Shown: positions 17,414-25,780 of the stretch, one piece after another
Layout of the letters: every line of letters starts with the position of its first letter
Position numbering within the stretch: position 1 is the first letter of the stretch
NCBI GenBank assembly: GCA_002399405.1
Contig: DHDP01000016.1
Location: forward strand, 124,001 to 188,000
Direction of reading: 5' to 3'
Source of the DNA: Treponema sp. UBA4873
GTDB taxonomy: Bacteria > Spirochaetota > Spirochaetia > Treponematales > Treponemataceae
Length of the DNA stretch: 64,000 bases
Made by a program: the position numbers and the translations under genes
Notes under the pieces: model-generated
What the model saw: only the letters and a program-made list of their open reading frames with translations
Database searches by the model: none
What the model was told of the DNA's origin: nothing

Positions 17414-18166
17414 ATGAAGCTTGTTTTGCTGCGTCACGGTGAAAGCGTGTGGAATAAGGAAAACCTGTTCACCGGCTGGACTGATGTCGAACTTTCCGAA
17501 AAAGGGAAGAATGAAGCGAGAGAAGCAGGAATCACCCTGCATGAAAACGGATATGATTTCGACGTCTGCTATACGTCTTATTTAAAACGTGCCGTTCACA
17601 CGCTCGACTTTGCGCTTGAAGAAATGGACAGGGTGTGGCTTCCCGTTACTAAGTCGTGGAAACTGAACGAACGTCACTACGGTGCGCTCCAGGGAATGAA
17701 CAAAGCGGAGACCGCGGCGAAATACGGAGAAGAGCAGGTGAAGATATGGCGCCGCTCGTACGATATCGCCCCTCCGCTGCTCGAAAAAAACGATAAAAGA
17801 AATCCTGCGCTCCAGGAACAGTACCGTAACGAGGATAAAAAACTTCTGCCCCTCGGCGAAAGCCTGAAAGACACGATTGCGCGTGTTATACCTTATTATG
17901 AGGAGCACGTCCTCAAGGATATGAAATCGGGGAAACGGGTGCTGCTCACCGCTCACGGAAACTCAATCCGCGCGCTCGTGCAGTATTTTGAAAATCTTTC
18001 CCGGGAGGAAATCCTCAACGTCAACATACCGACGGGAATTCCCCTCGTGTACGAATTTGACGACGGCGGAAAATTTCTGAAGAAGTACTATCTCGGAAAT
18101 CAGGAAGCGATACAGGCTAAAATGAATGCGGTTGCCGGTCAGGGAAGCGTAAAACACACGGTTTGA
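17414..18166 (+). CDS. gpmA: 2,3-bisphosphoglycerate-dependent phosphoglycerate mutase
   Basis: This 250-residue glycolytic enzyme interconverts 3- and 2-phosphoglycerate through a phosphohistidine. The N-terminal LLRHGESVWN holds the catalytic histidine. WKLNERHYGALQGMNK and the C-terminal TAHGNSIRAL with the second histidine complete the active site. Length is typical of GpmA, and the C-terminal tail is present. Ribosome site AGGAGG at good spacing before ATG. It stands alone between the palindromic operator upstream and the ferritin promoter, which overlaps its stop codon. Confidence 0.95.
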   Translation: MKLVLLRHGESVWNKENLFTGWTDVELSEKGKNEAREAGITLHENGYDFDVCYTSYLKRAVHTLDFALEEMDRVWLPVTKSWKLNERHYGALQGMNKAETAAKYGEEQVKIWRRSYDIAPPLLEKNDKRNPALQEQYRNEDKKLLPLGESLKDTIARVIPYYEEHVLKDMKSGKRVLLTAHGNSIRALVQYFENLSREEILNVNIPTGIPLVYEFDDGGKFLKKYYLGNQEAIQAKMNAVAGQGSVKHTV

Positions 18167-18191
18167 CTTTCTGCACAGCCGGCATTATAGT
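18163..18191 (+). promoter_or_regulatory. Promoter of the ferritin gene
   Basis: TTGACT (18163-18168), a 17-base spacer and TATAGT (18186-18191), overlapping the end of gpmA, lie about 20 bases before the ferritin start. Near-consensus spacing and hexamers. No clear Fur or PerR box is visible. Confidence 0.7.
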
Positions 18192-18211
18192 AAATATGTA
18201 GGAGGATTATT

Positions 18212-18724
18212 ATGCTTGATAAAAACGTTGCACAGCTGCTGAATACGCAGGTAAACAAGGAATTCTATTCTGCGTATCTCTACCTTGATTTTTCAAATTA
18301 TTATTACGAGCAGGGGCTTGAGGGATTCGGCAACTGGTACAAAGTGCAGGCTCAGGAAGAGCGCGACCACGCTATGCTCATAAGCCAGTATCTGATCAAC
18401 AACGGCGGACACATCACGCTCGATGCGATTGCGAAGCCCGACAAGAAATACGGTTCGTTCAAGGATCCGCTTACTTTTGCGGCCGAGCACGAACGGTACG
18501 TCACGTCCCTTATCCACGGAATCTACACAGCCGCGGTAAAAGTGAGCGATTACCGCACGGCGGAGTTCCTCAACTGGTTCGTAAAAGAGCAGGGCGAGGA
18601 AGAGAAGAACGCCGACGACATGATTAAAAAGTACGATCTGTTCGGCTCCGACGGAAAGACGCTGTACGTGCTCGACAGCGAACTGAAATCGCGTTCATAT
18701 TCGGCCCCTTCGCTGAAATTGTAA
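18212..18724 (+). CDS. ftnA: Bacterial non-heme ferritin
   Basis: This 170-residue four-helix iron-storage protein oxidises Fe(II) and mineralises it in a 24-mer shell. Ferroxidase ligands are visible: Glu in NKEFYSAYLYLD, the EERDHA pair (about residues 49-53), Glu near 94 (AAEHERY) and Gln/Glu in VKEQGEEEKNADD near 130. There is no heme-binding methionine context, so it is FtnA-like and not bacterioferritin. Ribosome site AGGAGG. It has its own promoter overlapping gpmA and its own terminator. Together with nearby peroxidase genes it suggests an iron/oxidative-stress set. Confidence 0.95.
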   Translation: MLDKNVAQLLNTQVNKEFYSAYLYLDFSNYYYEQGLEGFGNWYKVQAQEERDHAMLISQYLINNGGHITLDAIAKPDKKYGSFKDPLTFAAEHERYVTSLIHGIYTAAVKVSDYRTAEFLNWFVKEQGEEEKNADDMIKKYDLFGSDGKTLYVLDSELKSRSYSAPSLKL

Positions 18725-18764
18725 TCGACGTAAATTGTAATTAGTGTACATGTTTCAATAGGAA

Positions 18765-18794
18765 GAGACAGTCTGACGGACTGTCTCTTTTTTT
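18765..18794 (+). terminator. Intrinsic terminator after ferritin
   Basis: Stem GAGACAGTC/GACTGTCTC (18765-18773/18779-18787) followed by seven T. Placed 40 bases after the ferritin stop. Confidence 0.95.
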
Positions 18795-18967
18795 ATGCCT
18801 CGTTATGCGTGTATTTCCTGATGGAAAGAAGTACACGGGCATAATTCCGCCTTTTTCAAAAGTTAAAAACTAATGAAAATTTTCTTAAAACATATACTTT
18901 TTTTAAAACTCGTAGTAGAATTATTTATATTTATTTCGTACAAAGTTACGGAAAAAGGAGATTACGT

Positions 18968-19319
18968 ATGAAAAACAAATCAAAATTTGTTCTGGTGCTG
19001 GCAGGGCTTCTTGTGTTGAGCTGGGCATTCGCATCATGCTCTCAATCAACATCTGATTCTGCTACGGACGCCGTCGCAGGTACATGGACAGCGAGTGATA
19101 CATCTAGTGGTATTACAGCTACTTCCTCCATCCACTTTGATGGGAGTGGTTTTTACACAGTATGTATATTTAAATGGAACTTTACTGGGGTCAGTCAATG
19201 GTTCGTATACTCTTTCGGACACGACTATTACCATGACTGCTAATGATTCTACCATGACCGGAACTCTAACAAGTTCGACGACGATGGAAATAGATGGCTC
19301 TATTTATACTAAACAGTAA
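18968..19319 (+). pseudogene. Small lipoprotein gene with a +1 frameshift in a T-run
   Basis: The first frame (18968-19243) gives a lipoprotein signal ending WAFASC and a domain starting AGTWTASDTSSG. It reads well up to DGSGF and then degenerates. A second frame (to 19319) continues the same beta-rich domain as QYVYLNGTLL through ITMTANDSTMTGTL to IYTKQ. Removing one T from the five-T run at 19150-19154 joins both halves into one protein of about 116 residues. Ribosome site AAGGAG before the ATG. Either a true mutation, a phase-variable tract or a sequencing error. Function unknown; spirochaete-type relaxed lipobox. Confidence 0.75.
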
Positions 19320-19325
19320 GTAGCG

Positions 19326-19371
19326 GCACGGGGGCTGCATGGAAAAGACACTGCCGGTGCAGTCCCCGTGC
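19326..19371 (+). terminator. Hairpin after the lipoprotein gene, possible terminator
   Basis: GCACGGGGGCTGCA (19326-19339) pairs with TGCAGTCCCCGTGC (19358-19371) with one G-U pair. There is no T-run, so termination would be weak or factor-dependent. The rest of the gap up to 19590 shows nothing I can support. Confidence 0.45.
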
Positions 19372-19590
19372 ACGCTGTATATATTCTTACGGTATGCACC
19401 TGATCCAGCCTTTTCTTTTTCAGCGTTGCAATACGCTTTTCGTTCCTGCGCTGCCACAGTACCTGCCGGCAGCATCAGGTCGCATATCGGTCTGTTTCCG
19501 GCGTTCTCTCCATATACACGACTGCTCCGACTGATAAAAAGTATACCATTGGGATAGCCGGATGACGGCATTAATCAAGTATTGTTTTTC

Positions 19591-19619
19591 TTGACTTTCC
19601 AAATTAGATTGAGTACAAT
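19591..19619 (+). promoter_or_regulatory. Promoter of the peroxidase operon
   Basis: TTGACT (19591-19596), a 17-base spacer and TACAAT (19614-19619). An AAATT-N11-AATTT dyad spans the spacer and -10, a plausible site for the OhrR-like protein encoded in the same operon, though the match to known OhrR boxes is loose. Confidence 0.7.
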
Positions 19620-19667
19620 TTATTATGAAAGTGCAGAATATATAATCATGCACGACAGGAGTGGTAT

Positions 19668-20210
19668 ATGACAGTATATGATTTTACATTGAAGGACGGA
19701 AAAGGTTCGGATGTGCCTCTGGAGCAATTTAAAGGCAAAGTGTTGCTTATAGTAAATACCGCGACGGGATGCGGTTTTACTCCGCAGTATAAGGATTTGG
19801 AAGCGATGTACGAGAAGTATCACGACAAGGGGCTTGAGATAATCGATGTCCCGTGCAATCAGTTCGCCGGGCAGACGCCGGGAACAGACGATGAGATTCA
19901 CGAGTTCTGCTCGCTCAAGTACAACACGCAGTTTCCTCAGATGAAAAAGTCCGACGTAAACGGAGAAAACGAGCTTCCGCTGTACACGTATCTGAAGAGT
20001 CAGAAGGGATTCGGCGGATTCGGAAAAGGCCCGAAAGCGCTTCTGATGGATACCATGCTTAAGAAGTCGGACAAGAACTACAGGGAAAAATCCGATATAA
20101 AATGGAACTTCACAAAGTTCGCCGTCGACCGGACCGGAACTGTCGTCGCACGATTCGAACCCACGGCCGCAATGTCTGATGTAGATAAATCTGTAGCAGG
20201 GCTGCTGTAA
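19668..20210 (+). CDS. Glutathione peroxidase family (Cys type) thiol peroxidase
   Basis: This 180-residue enzyme reduces hydroperoxides. NTATGCGF places the peroxidatic cysteine at residue 35 (TGC codon, no selenocysteine), with Gln in PCNQFAGQ near 65 and WNF near 146 completing the tetrad. A second cysteine in EFCSLKY may be the resolving one, as in thioredoxin-dependent members. It heads an operon with a thioredoxin-reductase-like flavoprotein (22 bases downstream) and an OhrR regulator, so thioredoxin is the likelier reductant. No signal peptide, cytoplasmic. Confidence 0.9.
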   Translation: MTVYDFTLKDGKGSDVPLEQFKGKVLLIVNTATGCGFTPQYKDLEAMYEKYHDKGLEIIDVPCNQFAGQTPGTDDEIHEFCSLKYNTQFPQMKKSDVNGENELPLYTYLKSQKGFGGFGKGPKALLMDTMLKKSDKNYREKSDIKWNFTKFAVDRTGTVVARFEPTAAMSDVDKSVAGLL

Positions 20211-20232
20211 AAACAGCCGGGGAGAAATGCAT

Positions 20233-21108
20233 ATGGAACGGTATGATGTTGCGATTATCGGAACGGGGCCGGCGGGATTATCCGCCGCAATAACCGCGAA
20301 AATCAGAAACAAAAAAATCATCCTGATCGGAAACGGCAGTTTAAGCCCGAAAATAGACAAAGCTCATACCGTGCAGAATTATCTGGGACTGCCTGCCGTG
20401 AGCGGCGAAGACATGCGGAAGGCGTTCCGCTCCCATATTGATGCGATGGGCATTGAGATAACGGAAGGAAAAGTCGGCGCTGTGTATGAAATGGGCGGCT
20501 ACTTCAGCATGCAGGCGGGCGACCAGTTCTACGAAGCCGATTCTGTCATCCTTGCAACAGGAGTTACAGCTGCAAAACCGTATCCGGGTGAGAATGAACT
20601 GCTCGGAAAAGGCGTAAGCTACTGCGCGACATGCGATGCGCCTTTATATAAGAAAAAAACTGCGGCGGTCATTGCCTCCGGTCCGCAGGAAGAAGCGGAA
20701 GCCGATTTCCTTGCGGAAATTGCCGCGGAAGTATTGTACTTTCCCCTTTATAAGGACGAAGTTCATGTGTCGGAAAAGATTAAAGTGATACGCGAAAAAC
20801 CGGAGGCTGTCGTCGGAACGACAAAAGTGGAGCAGCTGAAAACAGACGGGAACACCTATACCGTAGACGGTGTATTCATTCTGCGGGAAAGTATTGCGCC
20901 GGGGCAGCTTGTTCCGGGCGTGACGACCCAAAATAATCACGTCCTTGTGAATCGTCTCATGGAGACGAATATTGCAGGCTGTTTTGCCTGCGGTGATATA
21001 GTCGGCAGTCCGTATCAGTTCATAAAAGCTGCCGGAGAGGGGAATATTGCGGCGCTGTCCGCGGTTAATTATGTGGATCAGAAAAAACGCGGGCATGCGG
21101 GGGCATGA
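20233..21108 (+). CDS. Thioredoxin-reductase-like flavoprotein with degenerate NADPH site
   Basis: About 291 residues. The FAD motif IIGTGPAGLSAA is intact near residue 8, CATC (near 135) is the redox disulfide, and CFACGDIVGSPYQFIKAAGEG is the C-terminal FAD contact. The second Rossmann motif, normally GGGDSA-like, reads IASGPQEEAEA, and the HRRDxxRA phosphate-binding motif is absent. Members with this loss (ferredoxin- or F420-linked types) do not use NADPH, so the electron donor is uncertain. Start: the ATG at 20227 is only two bases from GGAG, while ATG 20233 has normal spacing and is preferred. Likely reduces a thioredoxin serving the peroxidase upstream. Confidence 0.8.
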   Translation: MERYDVAIIGTGPAGLSAAITAKIRNKKIILIGNGSLSPKIDKAHTVQNYLGLPAVSGEDMRKAFRSHIDAMGIEITEGKVGAVYEMGGYFSMQAGDQFYEADSVILATGVTAAKPYPGENELLGKGVSYCATCDAPLYKKKTAAVIASGPQEEAEADFLAEIAAEVLYFPLYKDEVHVSEKIKVIREKPEAVVGTTKVEQLKTDGNTYTVDGVFILRESIAPGQLVPGVTTQNNHVLVNRLMETNIAGCFACGDIVGSPYQFIKAAGEGNIAALSAVNYVDQKKRGHAGA

Positions 21109-21126
21109 CAATAAGGAACTAATTGT

Positions 21127-21567
21127 ATGGCAGAAACATATGACGCATTAAAACTGGAGAATCAGCTGTGTTTTCCGCTGTATGCCTGTGCGAAGGAAGT
21201 CGTACGGAAATATAAGCCGTATCTCGACAAGCTCGATCTTACCTACACTCAGTATATTACGATGATGGTACTGTGGGAGTACGGAAAAATGAACGTCAAG
21301 GAGCTCGGGAAGTACCTCTTCCTCGACTCAGGCACGCTCACTCCCGTACTAAAAACTCTCGAACAGAAGAAATTCATAACCCGGACGCGGGACGGAAACG
21401 ACGAGCGTGTGCTCGACGTTTCCGCAACGGCGGAAGGAATGCAGCTGCGTGAAGAAGCCGCGGACATTCCCGTGCAGATGGGGAAGTGCATCAATCTTTC
21501 CCGCGACGAGGCAAAATCGCTGTACGCGCTGCTGTATAAAATACTTGCTGCCGACGGGAAAGATTGA
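21127..21567 (+). CDS. OhrR/MarR-family organic-peroxide sensor
   Basis: This 146-residue winged-helix repressor has LENQLCFPLYA with the single redox cysteine at residue 15, the hallmark position of OhrR, and MNVKELGKYLFLDSGTLTPVLKTLEQ as recognition helix region. Oxidation of this cysteine releases DNA. It is the last gene of the gpx operon, 18 bases after the flavoprotein, so it probably autoregulates the operon. Additional cysteines (Cys21 and Cys in MGKCINL) leave one-Cys and two-Cys mechanisms open. Confidence 0.85.
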   Translation: MAETYDALKLENQLCFPLYACAKEVVRKYKPYLDKLDLTYTQYITMMVLWEYGKMNVKELGKYLFLDSGTLTPVLKTLEQKKFITRTRDGNDERVLDVSATAEGMQLREEAADIPVQMGKCINLSRDEAKSLYALLYKILAADGKD

Positions 21568-22024
21568 ATGCACCAATAAGGGACGCAAAAAAATAATTCT
21601 GCAGTATGAAACGCCGATGCTCCGTCGGTTCCCTGCATCCGATGAGTTTAAAAAAAATATATGTATCCGTGTGTCCTGTGAGGGAGCGGTGTTCTGCGAA
21701 CATATACTGAAGTGCATTCATATTGTCGATGGTCAACTGATTGCGAACTTGTTTCAGTTCCGAATCATCAGCTGCCGGATACGCTGCAAGGAAATCTTCT
21801 TCTCTGTTTCCGAACGTATTTACGGCAGCCAGTTCGTATTCCTGAACTGTTTTTGCAGTAATCAGACCGAGTTCCGCTTTTATATGTATCGAGCGGTTGT
21901 TTCGGTATAACGACTCTGTCGACCTGTGCAAGATTGTCCTGCTCATGCCGGAGAGAATGCTCCATTCGCGCCGGCCTTTACAAACGCCGGAATTTATTGT
22001 AGTAATTTATTACGGTCGAAGCAC
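21568..22024. other. 457-base gap without a supported gene
   Basis: The stretch between ohrR and the AraC-type gene holds no clear terminator or promoter. A minus-strand frame (21491-21946) has protein-like wording in its first part (AELGLITAKTVQEYELAAV) but lacks a ribosome site and runs into ohrR, so it may be a decayed gene. I could not name it. Confidence 0.4.
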
Positions 22025-22972
22025 ATGGATACGGAAAGGAATATTATTTTTCAAAAAAAAGATGAATTGGAAACTGCAAAACGAGGATTACTGGAACGTC
22101 TCCAAAGATGGACTGTAAAGCAGGGGATGATAAAAACTGCTGTCGAAGGTCTGTCGTTTGTCAGGCATGATTCAATCGGAACCCAAACTTTATATATGCA
22201 GGAACCGAGTATCTGCATGGTTGCACAGCAAAGCAAACGGTTGTTGCTTGGTGCCGAATGTTTTGAATACGATGCCAATCATTATCTTATAACGGCGCTG
22301 GATGTTCCTGTGATTGCAGAGATTACAGGTGCAAGTAAAGAAAAACCGTATCTGGGACTCACTCTTAAAATTGACAGGACGGTAATTACACAATTGATGG
22401 CCGACAGCAGCCTCCCGCCCGTTGATCATTCTCCTGCTGTTCCGGTGATGACAGTCAGCGAACTGTCTTTTGCGTTATTATCGTCCCTCTTAAGATTGAT
22501 TGATCTTCTCGAAGAACCGGAATCCATCCCTGTCCTGGCTCCGGCGATAAAAAGAGAAATTTTTTATCGTCTGCTGATAAACGAACAGGGCCCTCATCTT
22601 AGACAGATCGGCATAACAGGAAGTTACGGATATCAGATAGGACTTGCTGTTGACTGGTTGAAAAAGAATTTTGCGGTATCGCTCCATATGGAGGATCTTG
22701 CAAAACTATGCAATATGAGTGTATCAGCTTTTCATCATAATTTTAAAGCCCTTACCGCCATGAGTCCTTTACAATACCAAAAAATACTCCGACTGCAGAC
22801 GGCACGTAATCTTATGCTTGGGGAGCATTGCGAAGCGGCGGAAGCTGCATTTAAAGTCGGTTATGAGAGCCCCTCCCAGTTCAGCAGAGAGTACAGCCGT
22901 CTTTTTAAGACAACTCCGGCTCATGACAAAAAAAATATGTTGAAATCAGGAAAATCAGAAAAAAACGTTTAA
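22025..22972 (+). CDS. AraC-family transcriptional regulator
   Basis: About 315 residues from the ATG at 22025. An N-terminal AraC_N (cupin-like) domain includes SICMVAQQSKRLLLG and YLITALDVPVIAEI. Two C-terminal helix-turn-helix motifs follow (VSLHMEDLAKLCNMSVSAFHHNFKA and the AFKVGYESPSQFSREYSRLF signature). This subgroup often sits beside alcohol dehydrogenases or aldo/keto reductases and activates them; such genes occur several kb downstream here. Longer in-frame starts upstream have no ribosome site and add unlikely sequence. Ligand unknown. Confidence 0.8.
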   Translation: MDTERNIIFQKKDELETAKRGLLERLQRWTVKQGMIKTAVEGLSFVRHDSIGTQTLYMQEPSICMVAQQSKRLLLGAECFEYDANHYLITALDVPVIAEITGASKEKPYLGLTLKIDRTVITQLMADSSLPPVDHSPAVPVMTVSELSFALLSSLLRLIDLLEEPESIPVLAPAIKREIFYRLLINEQGPHLRQIGITGSYGYQIGLAVDWLKKNFAVSLHMEDLAKLCNMSVSAFHHNFKALTAMSPLQYQKILRLQTARNLMLGEHCEAAEAAFKVGYESPSQFSREYSRLFKTTPAHDKKNMLKSGKSEKNV

Positions 22973-23052
22973 ACTATAAGTAGACACCGAACTGGATACA
23001 TACACGCCGGAAAAGTGTATCAATCGGAGAGTGTGTCTCCTCCTTTTTACCT

Positions 23053-23102
23053 GCGGAAGCTGTCCTGGAAGTGGAATTTTCGGGACAGCTTCTGCTTTTT
23101 TT
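23053..23102 (+). terminator. Intrinsic terminator after the AraC-type gene
   Basis: GCGGAAGCTGTCC pairs with GGGACAGCTTCTGC (23053-23065/23082-23095), followed by seven T. It lies between convergent genes and ends the plus-strand transcript. Confidence 0.9.
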
Positions 23103-23154
23103 GCGGCCGGATGGCTACTATACGGGACGTACAGGTATTTTGTGTTTTTTATGA

Positions 23155-23769
23155 CTACCCGTTATCCTTCATGCGGACAATCAGGGATCCTGTTTCTTCA
23201 GTAAGTGTACGGTACAGAAAACAGGTCTTAAGATGATCGTTGACAATGCCGCATGCCTGCATATGTGCGTAAACCGTAACCGAACCGAGATACTTGAAAC
23301 CCCTCTTTCGGAGATCCGCGCTTATAAGATCGGACAGTTCCGTTCGGGCTGGAAGCGCACCTGCATTGTGTCCGCGGTACAACACGGTTCTGTTCTGAGT
23401 AAATCCCCACAGATATTTCGAAAAAGAATGACACTCAGCAGCCGTCTCAATAAAACACTGCGCATTGTGTATGACAGCCTCAGTTTTCCGTCTTGACCGT
23501 ATCATACCGGGATATGCAAGAATCCGTTCAACGTCGGCTTCCGTATACTGTGCTATTTTTTCATACTCAAAATTATTAAAACAGGAACGGAATATCTCCC
23601 GCTTTTTGAGCATCATCATCCAGTTAAGTCCGCACTGCATGACTTCAAGCATAAGAAATTCAAACTGTTTTCTGTCGTCGTGAACAGGTATGCCCCATTC
23701 CGTGTCGTGATAGTCCTGAAGCAGACCGCCGTCCTCACACCAGCTGCAGCGGCAGATTTTTCCGGCCAT
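23155..23769 (-). CDS. tag: DNA-3-methyladenine glycosylase I
   Basis: This 204-residue base-excision repair enzyme removes 3-methyladenine. The N-terminal CRCSWC and YHDTEWGIPVHDD are diagnostic, as are the conserved GLNWMMMLKKRE (usually GLSW) and the C-terminal ACGIVNDHLKTCF with zinc-binding His and Cys. The start lies 6 bases after GGAGG on the minus strand. Monocistronic, convergent with the AraC-type gene. The length matches the family (about 190). Confidence 0.92.
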   Translation of the reverse strand: MAGKICRCSWCEDGGLLQDYHDTEWGIPVHDDRKQFEFLMLEVMQCGLNWMMMLKKREIFRSCFNNFEYEKIAQYTEADVERILAYPGMIRSRRKTEAVIHNAQCFIETAAECHSFSKYLWGFTQNRTVLYRGHNAGALPARTELSDLISADLRKRGFKYLGSVTVYAHMQACGIVNDHLKTCFLYRTLTEETGSLIVRMKDNG

Positions 23770-23824
23770 GATGCATCCTCCTTTTCCGAACAGATATATC
23801 AGTATACCACATTTTCCGAAAGAA

Positions 23825-24169
23825 TTATTTTATTGCGTCCATACCGCGTTCTTTTGTACGGATGCGGATTGCATCGTTGACGTCCGAAATAAAAATCTTA
23901 CCGTCGCCGACGCTGCCGGTACAGGCTGTCTCCGTAATCTTCGAAACAATATTCTCTACGTCTTCGTCCGCGACAACAATCTCAAGTTTTATTTTGGGAA
24001 GAAAATTATAATCAATTTCGGTTCCGCGCACAAATTCCTTCCATCCTTTCTGTCTGCCGAAACCCATCACCTGACTCATGGAAAGGCCGTTTAAATCAAG
24101 CTCGGCGAGCAGACTTTTGATGTCTTCCAGTTTTTCCGGTCTGATATACGCTTCAATTTTTTTCATCAT
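23825..24169 (-). CDS. glnK: PII signal protein (GlnK type) lacking the uridylylation tyrosine
   Basis: This 114-residue nitrogen sensor binds ATP/ADP and 2-oxoglutarate and plugs the ammonium channel. MMKKIEAYIRPEK, GFGRQKG, the T-loop, FLPKIKLEIVV and GDGKIFISDV are all present. In the T-loop the usual HTELYRG reads WKEFVRG, so Tyr51 is Val and uridylylation is impossible. Start: ATG 24169 has AGGGGG at 6 bases; a TTG at 24190 is less likely. It lies 17 bases after amtB in the same operon, the usual pairing. Regulation would rest on nucleotide/2-oxoglutarate binding alone. Confidence 0.92.
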   Translation of the reverse strand: MMKKIEAYIRPEKLEDIKSLLAELDLNGLSMSQVMGFGRQKGWKEFVRGTEIDYNFLPKIKLEIVVADEDVENIVSKITETACTGSVGDGKIFISDVNDAIRIRTKERGMDAIK

Positions 24170-24186
24170 ATGTAGCCCCCTGAATT

Positions 24187-25431
24187 TCAATCCATACCGT
24201 TGAATGCCGGATATGCAATCTCGCCGTGTTCGGACATGTCGAGGCCCGCGTCTTCGCTCTTGAGCGGCACTTTAATGCCCTTCGTAACAAGCATGGTAAT
24301 GCCGTATGCAATCAGCGTGCCGCAGACTGCAACACAGATTGTAATTCCGACAGCGGCAAGCTGTCTGACGAACAGATGGTATTCGCCGAAGACAAGACCG
24401 TTCCACGCAGTGGAAGGATTGATCGATTTTCGCGCGAACAATCCCGTCGCGACGCCTCCCCAGATACCGCCGACACCGTGGCAGCCGAAAACATCGAGTG
24501 CATCGTCGTATCCGAATTTCGGTTTCACGGCGGTAATAAAGAAATAGCAGATCGGACTTACCAGAGCCCCGGTAATGATTGATGCCCATACCGGAACAAA
24601 ACCGGCACCGGGAGTAATTGCGACAAGTCCGATGACAAGACCTGTCGAAGCGCCGACGAGTGTCGGCTTACCGTTTTTAACAACTTCAATGAGCAGCCAC
24701 GAGAGCATGGCTGCCGCCGCCGAGGTGTTCGTTGTCATAAACGCATGAGCGGCAAGCGCATTCGCACCGAGCGCACTGCCGGCATTGAATCCGAACCAGC
24801 CGAACCAAAGCAGAGCCGCACCGAGCAGGACAAAAGGCACGTTATGCGGATGATACGCAGCTTTTCCGTAATTTTTCCGCTTCCCCAGAAGAACGGCAAG
24901 TACAAGCGCGGAAACTCCCGAACTGATGTGCACCACGTCCCCGCCTGCAAAATCGACAGCACCGAGTTTATACAGGAGTCCGCCGCCCCATACCATATGC
25001 GCCATCGGATAATAAACGATGACAGACCACAGCGTTGTAAAAAGTACAAGCGAACTGAACTTCATCCGTTCTGCAATAGCGCCGGTAATAAGCGCCGGTG
25101 TGATAATTGCAAACATCATCTGGAAAATCGCAAAAATCAGCGTATTCGGATATGCAAACGTTGTATCGTGCAGCGTGTCGAACGAAAGGCAGAACCAGCC
25201 CGGATCTCCGATAATACCGCCGTTGTCTCCGTGGAAGGAAAGCGAAAAACCTATAAGAACCCAGAGCAGCGATGCGATACCCATGAGCACAACAGACGAC
25301 ATGATTGTATTAACAATATTCTTGCGTTTTACAAGTCCCCCGTAGAAAAAGGCCAGTCCCGGCGTCATGATAAGTACGAGCGCAGACGATGTCAACATCC
25401 AGGCGACATCACCGGAATTTAATGAGTTCAT
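24187..25431 (-). CDS. amtB: Ammonium transporter
   Basis: This membrane channel of about 414 residues conducts ammonium/ammonia and has 11 predicted membrane segments. The twin histidines of the pore are visible in VVHISSGVSA and in DVFGCHGVGGIWGG, along with FFYGGLVKRKN near the N-terminus. Start chosen at ATG 25431 (MNSLNSGDVAW) with GGGGG 9 bases upstream; a longer frame upstream would run through the leader hairpin and is rejected. First gene of the amtB-glnK operon. Its leader contains a strong terminator hairpin, suggesting attenuation. Confidence 0.93.
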   Translation of the reverse strand: MNSLNSGDVAWMLTSSALVLIMTPGLAFFYGGLVKRKNIVNTIMSSVVLMGIASLLWVLIGFSLSFHGDNGGIIGDPGWFCLSFDTLHDTTFAYPNTLIFAIFQMMFAIITPALITGAIAERMKFSSLVLFTTLWSVIVYYPMAHMVWGGGLLYKLGAVDFAGGDVVHISSGVSALVLAVLLGKRKNYGKAAYHPHNVPFVLLGAALLWFGWFGFNAGSALGANALAAHAFMTTNTSAAAAMLSWLLIEVVKNGKPTLVGASTGLVIGLVAITPGAGFVPVWASIITGALVSPICYFFITAVKPKFGYDDALDVFGCHGVGGIWGGVATGLFARKSINPSTAWNGLVFGEYHLFVRQLAAVGITICVAVCGTLIAYGITMLVTKGIKVPLKSEDAGLDMSEHGEIAYPAFNGMD

Positions 25432-25489
25432 TTTTTGTAACCCCCGAGAAAGCATTAATAATGTAAACTCTTTTGCGCTGCAGACACAA

Positions 25490-25534
25490 AAAAGGAGCTG
25501 CGGACATACCTGTACCGGTATCCGCAGCTCCTTC
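25490..25534 (-). promoter_or_regulatory. Terminator-like hairpin in the amtB leader (attenuator)
   Basis: On the minus strand AAGGAGCTGCGGA pairs perfectly with TCCGCAGCTCCTT. The stem continues inside as TACC-ggtaca-GGTA and is followed by six T. It lies about 60 bases before the amtB ATG and downstream of a good promoter, so it should stop transcription unless prevented. No known riboswitch is recognised. Confidence 0.75.
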
Positions 25535-25562
25535 GCTGTTTGCTTATTAATACTAAATATTA

Positions 25563-25591
25563 TTAGTAGCACTGTATCACAGGTTTGTCAA
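25563..25591 (-). promoter_or_regulatory. Promoter of amtB-glnK
   Basis: On the minus strand TTGACA (25591-25586), a 17-base spacer and TACTAA (25568-25563). The transcript would start near 25556, giving a leader of about 125 bases that contains the attenuator hairpin. Confidence 0.7.
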
Positions 25592-25780
25592 CATAAAAGA
25601 TTTTCTCTCTGTTTTGAAACAGAAAACCGCGGATGCGCACGCAAGTTTCAGATCATCCTCGGTAATCTTACAGAAACAGGCAATAATCCAGCAGAATTAT
25701 ATATAAAGTATGCACGAATATGTGTGTATAATATATCATATAAAAATTGCGGGGCGCAGAATATAAACCGGAGGTTTTGA

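Noticed and set aside
19339..19557. Plus and minus small frames before the peroxidase operon
   Set aside because: Low protein likeness and no start signals.
21491..21946. 151-codon minus-strand frame between ohrR and the AraC gene
   Set aside because: Part reads protein-like, but there is no ribosome site, it overlaps ohrR and no family was recognised.
24226..25422. Plus-strand open frames across amtB
   Set aside because: Antisense shadows of a conserved membrane protein; no ribosome sites.
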